This document shows, piece after piece, positions 22,118 to 31,068 of a stretch of DNA of 64,000 nucleotides. The position numbers and the translations under genes were made by a program. Within the stretch, counting starts at the first letter, position 1. Each line of letters starts with the position of its first letter. Below the pieces are notes generated by a model. It was not told the DNA's origin, did not search any database, and saw only the letters and a program-made list of their open reading frames with translations. The DNA is from Labedella gwakjiensis (GTDB lineage Bacteria; Actinomycetota; Actinomycetes; Actinomycetales; Microbacteriaceae). The stretch lies in contig NZ_PYAU01000001.1 of the NCBI RefSeq assembly GCF_003014675.1, positions 3,286,001 to 3,350,000 on the forward strand, in the 5' to 3' direction.

Positions 22118-22381
22118 GTGAAATCCTTCGACGACCTCTTCGCCGAACTCGGCGAGAAGGCACGATCCCGCCCAGAGGGCTCGAAGACCGTCCGTGAACT
22201 CGATGCCGGGGTGCACGCGATCGGCAAGAAGATCGTCGAGGAGGCAGCAGAGGTCTGGATGGCCGCCGAGTACGAGTCGGACGAGGCCACGGCCGAGGAG
22301 ATCTCGCAGCTCCTGTACCACCTCCAGGTGCTCATGCTCGCGAAGGGCCTCGACACTGCTGACGTCTACCGACATCTGTGA
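22118..22381 (+). CDS. hisE: Phosphoribosyl-ATP pyrophosphatase
   Basis: It hydrolyses PR-ATP to PR-AMP, step two of histidine synthesis. The 87-residue protein is an all-helical MazG-type fold with the metal motif [14 protein letters not shown] and a following [16 protein letters not shown]. The GTG at 22118 gives (V)KSFDDLF, the usual N-terminus in Actinobacteria. It is 49 bases before hisG, and separate from hisI, as is common in this phylum. Confidence 0.94.
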   Translation: MKSFDDLFAELGEKARSRPEGSKTVRELDAGVHAIGKKIVEEAAEVWMAAEYESDEATAEEISQLLYHLQVLMLAKGLDTADVYRHL

Positions 22382-22430
22382 CGCGCTCATCCTGACGTCA
22401 CCCGTTGTCCCCGACGAAAGTACGACCCAC

Positions 22431-23270
22431 ATGTTGCGAATCGCAGTGCCCAACAAGGGCTCGCTGGCCGAGACGGCCGCCCTCATGCTCGACGAGGCCG
22501 GCTATGCCGTCCGGAAGGACCCGAAGGTCCTCCACCTGATCGACTCCCGCAACGACGTGGAGTTCTTCTACCTCCGCCCGCGCGACATCGCGACCTATGT
22601 CGGCTCGGGCGCGCTCGACGTCGGCATCACCGGTCGTGACCTCCTCCTCGACTCGCACAGCGAGGCGGTCGAGGTCACGGAGCTCGACTTCGCGAGGTCG
22701 ACGTTCCGTTTCGCAGGCCCGACGGGGACGTTCTCGGAGATCGGCGACCTCGCGGGGAAGCGGCTCGCCACGAGCTACCCGGGACTCGTGGGCGACTTCC
22801 TCGCCCGCGCCGGTGTCGAGACGACCCTCGTGAAGCTCGACGGAGCGGTCGAGTCGGCCGTGCAGCTCGGTGTGGCCGACGCGGTCGCGGACGTCGTCGA
22901 GACCGGGTCATCGTTGCGCAACGCCGGCCTCACGATCTTCGGACCGGTCATCCTCGAGTCGAGCGCCGTGCTCATCTCGTCCCCTGCGGCCCCCGCCGCG
23001 ATGTCGACGCTGCTGCGCCGTCTGCAGGGTGTCCTCGTCGCGCGGCAGTTCGTCCTCATGGACTACGACCTGCCCGTCGCGCTCCTCGAACAGGCCACGG
23101 TCATCGCCCGCGGCATCGAATCGCCGACGGTCTCCCCGTTGCGCGACCCCGAGTGGGTGGCCGTCCGGGTGATGGTCCGCCGCGAGGACACGAACTCGGT
23201 CATGGACGAGCTGTACGAGCTCGGTGCGCGCGCCATCCTCGTGAGCGCCATCCACGCGGCGCGGTTGTAG
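22431..23270 (+). CDS. hisG: ATP phosphoribosyltransferase (long form)
   Basis: It condenses ATP and PRPP, the committed step of histidine synthesis. From ATG 22431 the protein is 279 residues, long enough to include the C-terminal regulatory domain that binds histidine. The N-terminus LRIAVPNKGSLAE and the segment GALDVGITGRDLL are family signatures. A further upstream frame through hisE is rejected. Histidine feedback is expected from the domain layout, not shown. Confidence 0.96.
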   Translation: MLRIAVPNKGSLAETAALMLDEAGYAVRKDPKVLHLIDSRNDVEFFYLRPRDIATYVGSGALDVGITGRDLLLDSHSEAVEVTELDFARSTFRFAGPTGTFSEIGDLAGKRLATSYPGLVGDFLARAGVETTLVKLDGAVESAVQLGVADAVADVVETGSSLRNAGLTIFGPVILESSAVLISSPAAPAAMSTLLRRLQGVLVARQFVLMDYDLPVALLEQATVIARGIESPTVSPLRDPEWVAVRVMVRREDTNSVMDELYELGARAILVSAIHAARL

Positions 23271-23282
23271 GGGAGGCAGACG

Positions 23283-24047
23283 ATGTCACTCGCCGTGCGT
23301 GTGATCCCGTGCCTCGACGTCGCGGACGGACGCGTCGTCAAGGGCGTCAACTTCCAGAACCTCGCCGATGCGGGGGACCCGGTCGAACTCGCATCCCGTT
23401 ACGCCGCTCAAGGAGCGGACGAGATCACCTTCCTCGACGTGACCGCGACGGTCGAGAGCCGCGACACGACCTACGAGGTCGTCACGGCGACCGCCGAGCA
23501 GGTCTTCGTCCCCCTGACGGTCGGAGGCGGCATCCGCTCGACCGAGGACGTCGCGCGGCTCCTCGGATCCGGCGCGGACAAGGTGGGAGTGAATTCGGCG
23601 GCGATCCGTCGACCCGAGCTCGTGGGCGAGATCGCCGATCGCTTCGGCGCCCAGGTCGTCGTGCTCTCGCTCGATGTCACCCGGGCAGACACGACGCCGT
23701 CGGGTTTCGTCGTCACCACCCACGGAGGCCGCACGGTGACGCGCATCGACGCGCTCGAGTGGGCGCGCGAGGCCATCGAACGCGGGGCGGGTGAGCTGCT
23801 CGTCAACTCCATCGACGCCGACGGCACCAAGGACGGTTTCGACCTCGAGCTCATCACGGCGATGCGGTCGGTGAGCTCCGTCCCGGTGATCGCGTCTGGC
23901 GGCGCTGGACGGACGGAGCACTTCGCTCCGGCGATCTCGGCCGGCGCCGACGCCGTCCTCGCCGCGAGCGTCTTCCACTCGGGCCAGCTGTCCATCGGCG
24001 ACGTGAAGTCGGCCATGCAGGCCGAAGGAATCGGAGTGCGCTCATGA
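23283..24047 (+). CDS. hisF: Imidazole glycerol phosphate synthase cyclase subunit
   Basis: HisF with HisH makes imidazole glycerol phosphate and AICAR from PRFAR and glutamine. The 254-residue TIM barrel begins [13 protein letters not shown] with the catalytic Asp12 and has the second aspartate in [11 protein letters not shown]. Phosphate loops GGIRS and ASGGAGR are present. hisH, hisA, hisB, hisC and hisD are not in the window. The stop overlaps hisI (ATGA). Confidence 0.96.
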   Translation: MSLAVRVIPCLDVADGRVVKGVNFQNLADAGDPVELASRYAAQGADEITFLDVTATVESRDTTYEVVTATAEQVFVPLTVGGGIRSTEDVARLLGSGADKVGVNSAAIRRPELVGEIADRFGAQVVVLSLDVTRADTTPSGFVVTTHGGRTVTRIDALEWAREAIERGAGELLVNSIDADGTKDGFDLELITAMRSVSSVPVIASGGAGRTEHFAPAISAGADAVLAASVFHSGQLSIGDVKSAMQAEGIGVRS

Positions 24048-24424
24048 CCGACGTCCAGCCCGTGATCGACCGCGTGCGTTTCGCCTCGGACGGCCTCGTG
24101 CCGGCCGTCGTCCAGCAGTGGGACACCCGAGAGGTCCTCATGCTCGGCTACATGAACGCCGAAGCCCTCCGCCGCACCCTCACGGAGGGGCGCGTCACCT
24201 TCTGGTCGCGTTCTCGGCAGGAATTCTGGCGGAAGGGCGACACCTCGGGTCATGCCCAGTACGTCCGCTCCGCAGCCCTCGATTGCGACGGCGACACCGT
24301 CCTCGTCCAGGTCGACCAGGTCGGGGTCGCCTGCCACACGGGCACACGGACGTGTTTCGACGCCGACCGGCTCGAGGTCGTCTTCGGAGAGGCCGAGCAG
24401 ACCGAAGGGGGTGCATCCTCATGA
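24044..24424 (+). CDS. hisI: Phosphoribosyl-AMP cyclohydrolase
   Basis: It opens the adenine ring of PR-AMP in histidine synthesis. The 126-residue monofunctional form has [34 protein letters not shown] and the metal-binding DCDGDTV and CHTGTRTCF. It overlaps hisF upstream and trpE downstream, each by 4 bases, so histidine and tryptophan genes share one transcription unit here. Confidence 0.96.
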   Translation: MTDVQPVIDRVRFASDGLVPAVVQQWDTREVLMLGYMNAEALRRTLTEGRVTFWSRSRQEFWRKGDTSGHAQYVRSAALDCDGDTVLVQVDQVGVACHTGTRTCFDADRLEVVFGEAEQTEGGASS

Positions 24425-25947
24425 GCGGAATGGCCGGATCGACCACGAGAGAGAGCTTCGACGCGCTCCTCGCGACGCACCGCGTCGTCCCTGTCATCCG
24501 CGAGCTCTTCGCTGACGGGGAGACACCCGTGGGCATCTACCGCAAGCTCGCTCAGGGCAAGCCGGGCACGTTCCTCCTCGAGTCGGCGGAGCAGGGAGGC
24601 ATCTGGAGCCGATTCTCCTTCGTGGGGGTGAGCTCCTTCGGCGTCCTCACGCAGAGGGGGGACGAGTCCGTCTGGATCGACCTCGGACTCTCGGCCGAGC
24701 GCGCCCTCGGCCCTGACGCCCCCGCGGAGCCGCTTCGAGCCGTCGAGGCACTGCACGCGCGCTGGGAGACGCCGAAGATCGCCGGCCACCCGCCGCTCAC
24801 GGGCGGTCTCGTCGGCTTCATCGGATGGGAGGCCATCCGGCAGATCGAACGGCTGCCCAATCGCCCGGTGGACGAGATCGGCGTGCCGGGGCAAGCCGTG
24901 AGCTTCGCCGCAGACATCGTGGTGCTCGATCACCGACGAGGTACGGTCATGCTCATCGCGAACGTCCTCTCGGACGGCGAGGGCCCTGACGATGCCTGGG
25001 CCGAGGCGCAGTCGCGACTCGATCGCATGCAGGTCGAGTTGTCCGAACCGTCGGAGGCATGGCTCGCGACCGTCGACCTCGATCGCCGCGCAGAGCCCCG
25101 TCATCGCACCGAACGTCAGGACTTCCTCGACGCCGTCGTCACCTCGAAGGACTACATCCGCGACGGCGACATCTTCCAGGTGGTCGTGTCTCAGCGGTTC
25201 GAGCTCGACACGGACGCCGAGGCGATCGACGTCTACCGTATCCTCCGCAGTCTCAACCCGAGCCCGTACATGTACCTCCTGAGTCTCGAAACGCCCGACG
25301 GTGAGCCGTATCACATCGTCGGTTCGTCGCCCGAGGCCCTCGTGAAGGTGCAGGACGGTCGCGTCTTCACCCATCCCATCGCCGGGTCGAAGCCCCGCGG
25401 TGCGACACCGGAGGAGGATGCCGAGCTCGAGGCCGAGCTGTCTGGCGACCCCAAGGAGCGCGCCGAGCATCTCATGCTCGTCGACCTCGCGCGCAACGAC
25501 CTCCTCAAGGTGTGCACGCCCGGCAGCGTCGAGGTCACCGAGTTCATGAGGGTGGAGCGGTTCAGCCACATCATGCACCTCGTGTCGAGCGTCGAGGGTG
25601 ATCTGACCCCCGGAGCATCGAGCCTCGACGTGTTCCGGGCGACGTTCCCGGCCGGCACCCTGTCCGGTGCCCCGAAGCCGCGCGCACTCGAGATCATCGA
25701 CGAGCTCGAGCCGGCCCAGCGCGGCGTCTACGGGGGAGTGGTCGGTTACTTCGGCTTCTCCGGCGACGTCGACCTCGCGATCGCCATCCGCACCGCGACG
25801 ATCATGAACGGCACGGCGTACGTGCAGGCGGGCGGCGGCCTCGTCGCCGACTCCGACCCGGCGAGCGAATTCCTCGAGTCTCAGAACAAGGCGGCGGCCC
25901 CGTTGCGAGCCGTCGCCGTCGCAGACGCGATGCAGCGGGTCCGGTGA
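24421..25947 (+). CDS. trpE: Anthranilate synthase component I
   Basis: TrpE converts chorismate and ammonia to anthranilate. The ATG within the hisI stop gives 508 residues. [19 protein letters not shown] holds the feedback-site LLES motif, and the C-terminal chorismate domain has [31 protein letters not shown] and GGVVGYFGF. No glutaminase partner (trpG), trpD or trpF gene lies in the window; in Actinobacteria the trpF step is often done by the HisA homologue PriA. The GTGA at its end couples it to the next gene. Confidence 0.96.
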   Translation: MSGMAGSTTRESFDALLATHRVVPVIRELFADGETPVGIYRKLAQGKPGTFLLESAEQGGIWSRFSFVGVSSFGVLTQRGDESVWIDLGLSAERALGPDAPAEPLRAVEALHARWETPKIAGHPPLTGGLVGFIGWEAIRQIERLPNRPVDEIGVPGQAVSFAADIVVLDHRRGTVMLIANVLSDGEGPDDAWAEAQSRLDRMQVELSEPSEAWLATVDLDRRAEPRHRTERQDFLDAVVTSKDYIRDGDIFQVVVSQRFELDTDAEAIDVYRILRSLNPSPYMYLLSLETPDGEPYHIVGSSPEALVKVQDGRVFTHPIAGSKPRGATPEEDAELEAELSGDPKERAEHLMLVDLARNDLLKVCTPGSVEVTEFMRVERFSHIMHLVSSVEGDLTPGASSLDVFRATFPAGTLSGAPKPRALEIIDELEPAQRGVYGGVVGYFGFSGDVDLAIAIRTATIMNGTAYVQAGGGLVADSDPASEFLESQNKAAAPLRAVAVADAMQRVR

Positions 25948-26546
25948 GTGCGGTGAGTCCCAAGCGCCTCAAGTCGCTCTCGATCCTCGCGGTGCTCGTG
26001 GTATCGGGACTCGTCTTCCTCATCTGGACGCGCACGTGGTTCGTCTTCGAGGTCACGGCCGATCAGACCGAGGGTGTCGCGGTCGAGGCGACGGGGGAGT
26101 CCGCGGCGCCGGCCCTCGCCGCTCTCGGGCTCGCGGGTCTCGCGGCCGGCGCGGCGCTCAGTATCGCCGGTCGGCTGTTCCGTGTCGTCCTCGGATCGCT
26201 CGTGGGGCTCATCGGCGCCTCGGTCGTGCTGTCGGCGGTCCTCGCGATCATCGATCCGATCGCCTCGTCCTCGTCGGCGATCAGCACGGCGACGGGCATC
26301 GCTGGCAGGGACTCGATCGCGGCCGTCGTCGACTCGGTGGACACCTCTCCCTGGCCAGCCCTCGGCGTCGTGGTCGGTGCACTCCTCGTGCTCATCGGCG
26401 TGGTCGTGGTGGCGACGGCCGGCCGGTGGCCTGGCCCGTCGCGGAAGTACGACGCCGTCCGCTTCGAACACGCCGATGACGGCGCTCCGCTCGATGCCGT
26501 GGACAGCTGGGACGAGCTGAGCCGCGGCGACGACCCCACCCGGTGA
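25944..26546 (+). CDS. Tryptophan-operon integral membrane protein
   Basis: The 200-residue protein has four hydrophobic segments at about 13-30, 52-72, 76-100 and 132-158, with a polar C-terminal tail of about 35 residues. It matches the pattern of the actinobacterial family of membrane proteins that lie between trpE and trpC. Its function is unknown. The GTG start overlaps the trpE stop. By position one may guess a role in membrane handling of aromatic compounds, but the sequence does not show it. Confidence 0.83.
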   Translation: MSAVSPKRLKSLSILAVLVVSGLVFLIWTRTWFVFEVTADQTEGVAVEATGESAAPALAALGLAGLAAGAALSIAGRLFRVVLGSLVGLIGASVVLSAVLAIIDPIASSSSAISTATGIAGRDSIAAVVDSVDTSPWPALGVVVGALLVLIGVVVVATAGRWPGPSRKYDAVRFEHADDGAPLDAVDSWDELSRGDDPTR

Positions 26547-26551
26547 ACCGG

Positions 26552-26557
26552 TAGACT
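26552..26557 (+). promoter_or_regulatory. Putative -10 box TAGACT inside the trp cluster
   Basis: TAGACT begins 6 bases after the stop of the trp membrane protein and 32 bases before the start codon at 26589. The predicted short leader carries a good Shine-Dalgarno GAAGGAGA. It implies a second start of transcription for the trpCBA part. Confidence 0.5.
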
Positions 26558-26588
26558 TTCCCCGAACGCCCGCACACGAAGGAGACCA

Positions 26589-26819
26589 ATGAGCGACGAC
26601 TCGACCGAGCTCGGACACGGACACTCGCCCGCAGCCTGGACCGCCGTCGTGGTCATGCTCGTGGCCATCACTCTCGGGACGCTCTTCTTCTGGCTCGACA
26701 TGCCGGTCCTCGTCTGGGCCAGCGTCGGACTGCTGCTCGTCGGCGCTCTCGCCGGCCTCATCATGTCCAAGGCGGGCTACGGCGCCTATGGGGACAAGTA
26801 CGTCTCGAAGGGGCACTGA
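26589..26819 (+). CDS. HGxxPAAW small membrane protein
   Basis: The 76-residue protein has the actinobacterial motif HGHSPAAW at 10-17 followed directly by two hydrophobic segments (about 16-38 and 42-62) and a short glycine/tyrosine-rich tail. The family is found next to trpC in Actinobacteria; its function is not known. The Shine-Dalgarno GAAGGAGA is strong. It may work with the neighbouring four-span protein, but this is only inferred from gene order. Confidence 0.85.
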   Translation: MSDDSTELGHGHSPAAWTAVVVMLVAITLGTLFFWLDMPVLVWASVGLLLVGALAGLIMSKAGYGAYGDKYVSKGH

Positions 26820-26823
26820 CCGC

Positions 26824-27594
26824 ATGCTGGCCGAACTGACGGCCGGCGCAGCGGAAGACGCACGGGCCCGGCGCGAGGTCACGCCGCGCGCCGAGGTCGA
26901 GAGGGCCGCCATCGCCGCGCCGCCGGCACTCGACGCGCTGTCGGCTCTGTCGCGCTCCGACCGCGTCAAGATCATCGCCGAGGTGAAGCGCGCCAGTCCG
27001 TCTCGCGGTCACCTGGCCGAGATCACCGACCCGGCGGCCCTCGCCGCCGAGTACGAGATCGGGGGAGCGAGCGCGATCAGCGTGCTCACGGAGGGGCGCC
27101 GGTTCAAGGGATCCCTCGACGACCTCCGTGCCGTGCGCGAGCGCGTCGACGTCCCCATCCTGCGCAAGGACTTCATCTCCGAGCCGTACCAGGTGTTCGA
27201 GGCGAGGGCGGCCCGCGCCGATCTCGTCCTCCTCATCGTCGCGGCCCTCGAGGACCGCGCTCTCTCCGAGCTGTTCGCCCTCTCGACCGAGCTGGGCATG
27301 ACCACTCTGGTCGAGACGCACAGCGCGGACGAACTGTCGCGGGCCCTCGACCTCGGTGCCCGCCTGGTCGGAGTGAACGCTCGCGATCTCAGCACGTTCG
27401 AGCTCGACAAGACGCTCTTCGCGCGCCTCGCGCCGACGATCCCCGACGACGTGGTGAAGGTCGCCGAGTCGGCCGTCTCGGTCCCGGCGGACGTCGCCGC
27501 GTACCGCGAGGCGGGTGCCGACGTCGTCCTCATCGGCGAGGCCCTCGTCACCAATGACCCCGTATCCACTCTCGAATCCTTCCTGGCGGTGTGA
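26824..27594 (+). CDS. trpC: Indole-3-glycerol phosphate synthase
   Basis: It closes the indole ring from CdRP. The ATG 4 bases after the preceding stop gives 256 residues, a monofunctional enzyme without a fused TrpF. Catalytic motifs are [26 protein letters not shown] and [11 protein letters not shown], with VAESAV near the end. It is 4 bases from trpB. Confidence 0.96.
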   Translation: MLAELTAGAAEDARARREVTPRAEVERAAIAAPPALDALSALSRSDRVKIIAEVKRASPSRGHLAEITDPAALAAEYEIGGASAISVLTEGRRFKGSLDDLRAVRERVDVPILRKDFISEPYQVFEARAARADLVLLIVAALEDRALSELFALSTELGMTTLVETHSADELSRALDLGARLVGVNARDLSTFELDKTLFARLAPTIPDDVVKVAESAVSVPADVAAYREAGADVVLIGEALVTNDPVSTLESFLAV

Positions 27595-27598
27595 CCCT

Positions 27599-28810
27599 GT
27601 GGCCCTGCGCGACGAGACCGGTCCGTACTTCGGCGAATTCGGAGGACGCTACGTCCCCGAGTCCCTGATCGAAGCCCTCGACGAGCTGTCGGAGGCGTGG
27701 GAGCTCGCGAAGCTCGACCCCGCCTTCCATGCGGAGCTCGACGGGCTCCTCAAGGACTACGTCGGACGTCCGTCCGTCGTGACAGAGGTCGAGCGCTTCG
27801 CCCGCCACGCCGGCGGCGCACGCGTGCTCCTCAAGCGGGAGGATCTCAACCACACGGGGTCTCACAAGATCAACAACGTGCTCGGTCAGGCCCTCCTCAC
27901 GAAGAGGATCGGCAAGACCCGCGTGATCGCCGAGACCGGTGCCGGCCAGCACGGTGTGGCCACCGCGACAGCCGCAGCCCTCTTCGGCCTCGACTGCGTC
28001 ATCTACATGGGCGAGGTGGACACGGAGCGTCAGGCCCTCAACGTGGCCAGGATGCGTCTCCTGGGCGCCGAGGTCATCCCCGTCACGACCGGCTCGCGGA
28101 CGCTCAAGGACGCGATCAACGACGCCATGCGCGACTGGGTCACGAACGTCGGCACCACCAACTACATCTTCGGCACCGTGGCCGGTCCCCACCCGTTCCC
28201 CGCGATGGTCCGCGACCTCCAGAAGATCATCGGTGAGGAGTCGCGCGAGCAGGTCCTCGCCCTCACCGGTCGACTGCCGGACGCCGTCGCGGCGTGCGTC
28301 GGCGGCGGATCCAACGCGATGGGGATCTTCCACGCGTTCCTCGACGACACCGAGGTCGGGCTCTACGGCTTCGAGGCTGCGGGCGACGGGGTCGACACGC
28401 CTCGGCACGCCGCCACGATCTCGCGCGGCCGGCCGGGTGTGCTTCACGGCGCGCGGAGCTTCCTGCTGCAGGACGAGGACGGCCAGACCATCGAGTCGCA
28501 CTCGATCTCCGCGGGCCTCGACTACCCGGGTGTCGGACCGGAGCACTCGTGGCTTTCGAGCATCGGCCGGGCGACCTACCGCGGCGTCACGGACGCCGCG
28601 GCGATGGAGGCGTTGCGCCTCCTGAGTCGTACCGAGGGCATCATCCCGGCGATCGAGTCGTCGCACGCCCTCGCCGGGGTCCTCGAGCTCGGCAAGGAGC
28701 TCGGCCCTGACGCGATCATCCTCGTCAACCTCTCCGGCCGCGGAGACAAGGACATGGAGACGGCCGGTCGATACTTCGATTTGATCGACTCCGGGGCGGA
28801 GCAGTCATGA
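27599..28810 (+). CDS. trpB: Tryptophan synthase beta chain
   Basis: It condenses indole with serine using PLP. GTG at 27599 gives 403 residues starting (V)[18 protein letters not shown]. The PLP lysine is Lys90 in HTGSHKINN, and the phosphate loop reads GGGSNAMG. An in-frame upstream extension runs through trpC and is not coding. The beta chain is the TrpB1 type that pairs with the alpha chain encoded next, with which it overlaps by 4 bases. Confidence 0.97.
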   Translation: MALRDETGPYFGEFGGRYVPESLIEALDELSEAWELAKLDPAFHAELDGLLKDYVGRPSVVTEVERFARHAGGARVLLKREDLNHTGSHKINNVLGQALLTKRIGKTRVIAETGAGQHGVATATAAALFGLDCVIYMGEVDTERQALNVARMRLLGAEVIPVTTGSRTLKDAINDAMRDWVTNVGTTNYIFGTVAGPHPFPAMVRDLQKIIGEESREQVLALTGRLPDAVAACVGGGSNAMGIFHAFLDDTEVGLYGFEAAGDGVDTPRHAATISRGRPGVLHGARSFLLQDEDGQTIESHSISAGLDYPGVGPEHSWLSSIGRATYRGVTDAAAMEALRLLSRTEGIIPAIESSHALAGVLELGKELGPDAIILVNLSGRGDKDMETAGRYFDLIDSGAEQS

Positions 28811-29628
28811 GCGCCGTCTCCGACGTCATCCGCACACGCGTCGACGCCGGTTCAGGCGCGCTCGTCGGCTACCTCCCTGTGGGTTTCCCCTCGTTCGAGG
28901 AATCGATCGACGCAGCCGTCGCCATCGCGCAGAACGGCGTGGACGTCATCGAACTGGGGCTTCCGTACTCCGATCCCGTCATGGACGGCCCGGTCATCCA
29001 AGCCGCGACGCAGCAGGCTCTCGCTCGCGGATTCCGGTTGAGTCAGGGTTTCGAGGCCGTGCGGCGCATCACCGATCAGGTGTCGGTTCCCGTCCTCCTC
29101 ATGACGTACTGGAACCCGGTCCTCTCCTATGGGGTCGAGCGTTTCGCCGATGACCTCGTCTCCGCTGGCGGCGCCGGACTCATCACCCCCGACCTCATCC
29201 CGGACGAGGCGGAGGAGTGGCTCGCAGCCTCCGAGCGCACCGGCCTCGATCGCGTGTTCCTCGCGGCCCCGTCCTCGTCCGACGCCCGTCTCGCGCGAGC
29301 GGTCGAAGTGAGCCGCGGGTTCGTGTACGCCGTGTCCACGATGGGCATCACCGGGGCCCGGACCGACGTCGACTCCGCCGCGCGCAGCCTCGTCTCCCGC
29401 TTGCGCGATGCGGGCGTCGAGAACACGTGCGTCGGCCTCGGCATCTCGTCGGCGCAGCAGGTCCGCGAGGTTCTCGACTACGCCGATGGTGCGATCGTCG
29501 GCTCCGCCCTCGTCACCGCCCTCTCATCCGGAGGCGTCGACGCCGTCGCCCGCGTCGCCGCCGATCTGGCGACCGGTACCTCGCGTGCTGGCGAGGTCCG
29601 CCGCGACGAGGGCATCCGCTCCACCTAG
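28807..29628 (+). CDS. trpA: Tryptophan synthase alpha chain
   Basis: It splits indole-3-glycerol phosphate and channels indole to TrpB. The 273-residue TIM barrel has the catalytic Glu49 and Asp60 in [16 protein letters not shown], at the same positions as in the Salmonella enzyme. The phosphate loop is GLGISS. It ends the his-trp unit; lgt follows after its own TAGACT. Confidence 0.97.
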   Translation: MSAVSDVIRTRVDAGSGALVGYLPVGFPSFEESIDAAVAIAQNGVDVIELGLPYSDPVMDGPVIQAATQQALARGFRLSQGFEAVRRITDQVSVPVLLMTYWNPVLSYGVERFADDLVSAGGAGLITPDLIPDEAEEWLAASERTGLDRVFLAAPSSSDARLARAVEVSRGFVYAVSTMGITGARTDVDSAARSLVSRLRDAGVENTCVGLGISSAQQVREVLDYADGAIVGSALVTALSSGGVDAVARVAADLATGTSRAGEVRRDEGIRST

Positions 29629-29643
29629 ACAGCCCCCGCCGAC

Positions 29644-29649
29644 TAGACT
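29644..29649 (+). promoter_or_regulatory. Putative -10 box TAGACT of lgt
   Basis: TAGACT begins 16 bases after the trpA stop and lies about 53 bases before the lgt start, giving a leader of roughly 45 bases. The box matches the hexamer repeated throughout the window. Confidence 0.5.
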
Positions 29650-29701
29650 GGCCCATCGGACGGACGACCCCGTTCCGACGTGTGAAAGGTGCGTATCCGA
29701 C

Positions 29702-30670
29702 GTGTTCCCCGTGAGCATTCCCAGCCCAGAGGTGAGCAGCATCACGCTCGGGCCGTTCACCATCCACTTCTACGCCCTGTGGATCCTCCTCGGCATCATC
29801 GTGGCCGCCACCCTCACGTCGCGCCGCCTCACCGCACGAGGCGTCGAGCCCGGCGTGATCTTCGACTACCTCCTGTGGACGGTCCCGCTCGGCATCATCG
29901 GTGCCCGCATCTTCCACGTGCTCACCCACCCCAACGACTACTTCTTCGAGGGCGCCGAGCTGTGGAAGGTCATCGCCATCTGGGAGGGCGGGATCGCGAT
30001 CTTCGGTTCACTGCTCGGCGGTGCGGTCGGTGCATGGCTCGCCAGCCGCCAGACCGGCGTCCGGTTCTGGACCTTCGCCGATGCCCTCGCGCCGGGGATG
30101 CTCCTCGCGCAGGCTTTCGGCCGACTGGGCAACTACTTCAACCACGAGCTCTTCGGGCAGCCCACGACGCTGCCGTGGGGACTCGAGATCGAGTCGACCA
30201 ATGCCGCATGGCCGCTCGGTCTCCCGGCCGGGACCCTGTTCCATCCCACGTTCCTCTACGAGATCATCTGGAACCTCATCGGCGTGGCCGTGATCCTCTG
30301 GCTGGAGCGTCGTTTCCGCCTGCAGTGGGGCCGTGTGTTCAGCATCTACCTGATCTGGTACGGGCTGGGGCGTATCGTCTGGGAATCGATCCGCATCGAT
30401 CCGAGCGAGATCATCTTCGGTCTCCGCGTCAACGTGTGGGCAGCCATCGGCGCCGTCGCGCTCGGCATCATCATCAACGTCGTCCAGCGGCGTCGCCACG
30501 TGGGCGTCGAGCCGTCCCCCTACTACCCCGGTCGTGCGTGGGTCGACCCGGACGCCCCATCGGGTGACCTCGTCGACACGAGCGATCCCGACGCCCCGGA
30601 GTCCAGCGACGTCGACGACCGTCTCAGCGCAGCGGGAACGTCGACTCCCGACACGACGACACGCTCATGA
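29702..30670 (+). CDS. lgt: Prolipoprotein diacylglyceryl transferase
   Basis: Lgt transfers a diacylglyceryl group from phosphatidylglycerol to the lipobox cysteine of prelipoproteins in the membrane. GTG 29702, 11 bases after AAAGGT, gives 322 residues; GTG 29711 is an alternative. Several membrane spans are visible and the signature GRLGNYFNHELFGQPT begins near residue 140. The C-terminal 50 or so residues are an acidic, Asp/Ser/Thr-rich tail of the kind seen in actinobacterial Lgt proteins. lgt lies between trpA and gltB in many Actinobacteria. Confidence 0.95.
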   Translation: MFPVSIPSPEVSSITLGPFTIHFYALWILLGIIVAATLTSRRLTARGVEPGVIFDYLLWTVPLGIIGARIFHVLTHPNDYFFEGAELWKVIAIWEGGIAIFGSLLGGAVGAWLASRQTGVRFWTFADALAPGMLLAQAFGRLGNYFNHELFGQPTTLPWGLEIESTNAAWPLGLPAGTLFHPTFLYEIIWNLIGVAVILWLERRFRLQWGRVFSIYLIWYGLGRIVWESIRIDPSEIIFGLRVNVWAAIGAVALGIIINVVQRRRHVGVEPSPYYPGRAWVDPDAPSGDLVDTSDPDAPESSDVDDRLSAAGTSTPDTTTRS

Positions 30671-30711
30671 CCACCGCGAGGCGGTCGAGCGGAGCGCGTC
30701 CGGCGCTGGGG

Positions 30712-30717
30712 TAGACT
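30712..30717 (+). promoter_or_regulatory. Putative -10 box TAGACT upstream of gltB
   Basis: TAGACT lies about 350 bases before the gltB start, so the predicted transcript has a very long leader. A GTG begins 10 bases after it (30728) and opens a 108-codon frame. Confidence 0.45.
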
Positions 30718-30727
30718 CGTGCTCGCG

Positions 30728-31054
30728 GTGACGACATCCGTCGAGAAGACGGCGACGACGAAGACGACGTCACGACCCACACCGCCGCATGACAACAGCC
30801 ACCGCGACCGACTGACACAATCCGTCGAGAGCACGGCGACCGGGCGATACCTGACCGGGCGACAGGCACACGGGCGACAAGCACCAGCCTCGCGAACCGG
30901 CGATCATCACTCCGTCGAAGCGTCGACGAAGGCGCCGGCCTCATCGCGACCGGACGTCACTCCGTCGAGAGCGACGAACCGGACCACCGGGGGACCTGAC
31001 CTCCGCCACCCGCAGCAGGGCCATCGATGTCCCTCACTCTCCTTGACCTCGTGA
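30728..31054 (+). CDS. Possible gltB leader ORF, unknown
   Basis: A 108-codon frame starts with GTG 10 bases after the TAGACT box and stops at TGA 31052-31054, inside the Shine-Dalgarno region of gltB. The product would be rich in Thr, Ser, Arg and His with no hydrophobic segment. It contains SVEKTAT, SVESTAT and SVEASTK, made by in-frame copies of the TCCGTCGA DNA repeat. The fourth DNA copy is out of frame, which argues against selection on the protein. No family is recognised and no Shine-Dalgarno precedes it. It may be a spurious frame in a repeat region. Confidence 0.25.
   Translation: MTTSVEKTATTKTTSRPTPPHDNSHRDRLTQSVESTATGRYLTGRQAHGRQAPASRTGDHHSVEASTKAPASSRPDVTPSRATNRTTGGPDLRHPQQGHRCPSLSLTS
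30737..30970 (+). repeat. Four dispersed TCCGTCGA repeats in the gltB leader
   Basis: Copies begin at 30737, 30821, 30911 and 30961, each reading TCCGTCGAGA or TCCGTCGAAG. Copies two to four are preceded by CA or CAC-type bases, and the first two are followed by GACGGCGAC-like or GCACGGCGAC sequence. Spacings are 84, 90 and 50 bases. They may be protein-binding sites or remnants of a duplicated segment. Confidence 0.6.
30838..30883 (+). repeat. Short near-tandem array in the gltB leader
   Basis: Three units of about 15 bases lie side by side: GACCGGGCGATACCT, GACCGGGCGACAGGCA and CACGGGCGACAAGCA. The shared core is CGGGCGA. The third unit has drifted. This array sits between the second and third TCCGTCGA copies. 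Confidence 0.55.
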
Positions 31055-31068
31055 GGACGGTACTCTCC

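Larger units (their letters stand above)
30671..31068 (+). other. 398-base spacer between lgt and gltB
   Basis: This is the only spacer longer than 300 bases. It contains a TAGACT box near its start, four copies of a TCCGTCGA word, a short tandem array, and an open frame of 108 codons. No tRNA, hairpin terminator or known riboswitch fold was recognised. Its composition is unusually rich in ACG, GAC and CGA triplets. Confidence 0.6.

Noticed and set aside
25881-26975. A 364-codon minus-strand frame opposite the trp membrane proteins
   Set aside because: Both plus-strand genes have family features and overlaps with neighbours; the minus frame is Arg/Asp/Gly-rich shadow.
31027-31068. ATG 31027 as the gltB start
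   Set aside because: No ribosome site precedes it, and ATG 31069 follows GAGGACGG and gives a propeptide of more normal length before Cys29.
30671-31068. A riboswitch or CRISPR-like array in the gltB leader
   Set aside because: The repeats are short and irregularly spaced, with no palindromic repeat or unique spacers, and no recognisable riboswitch core.
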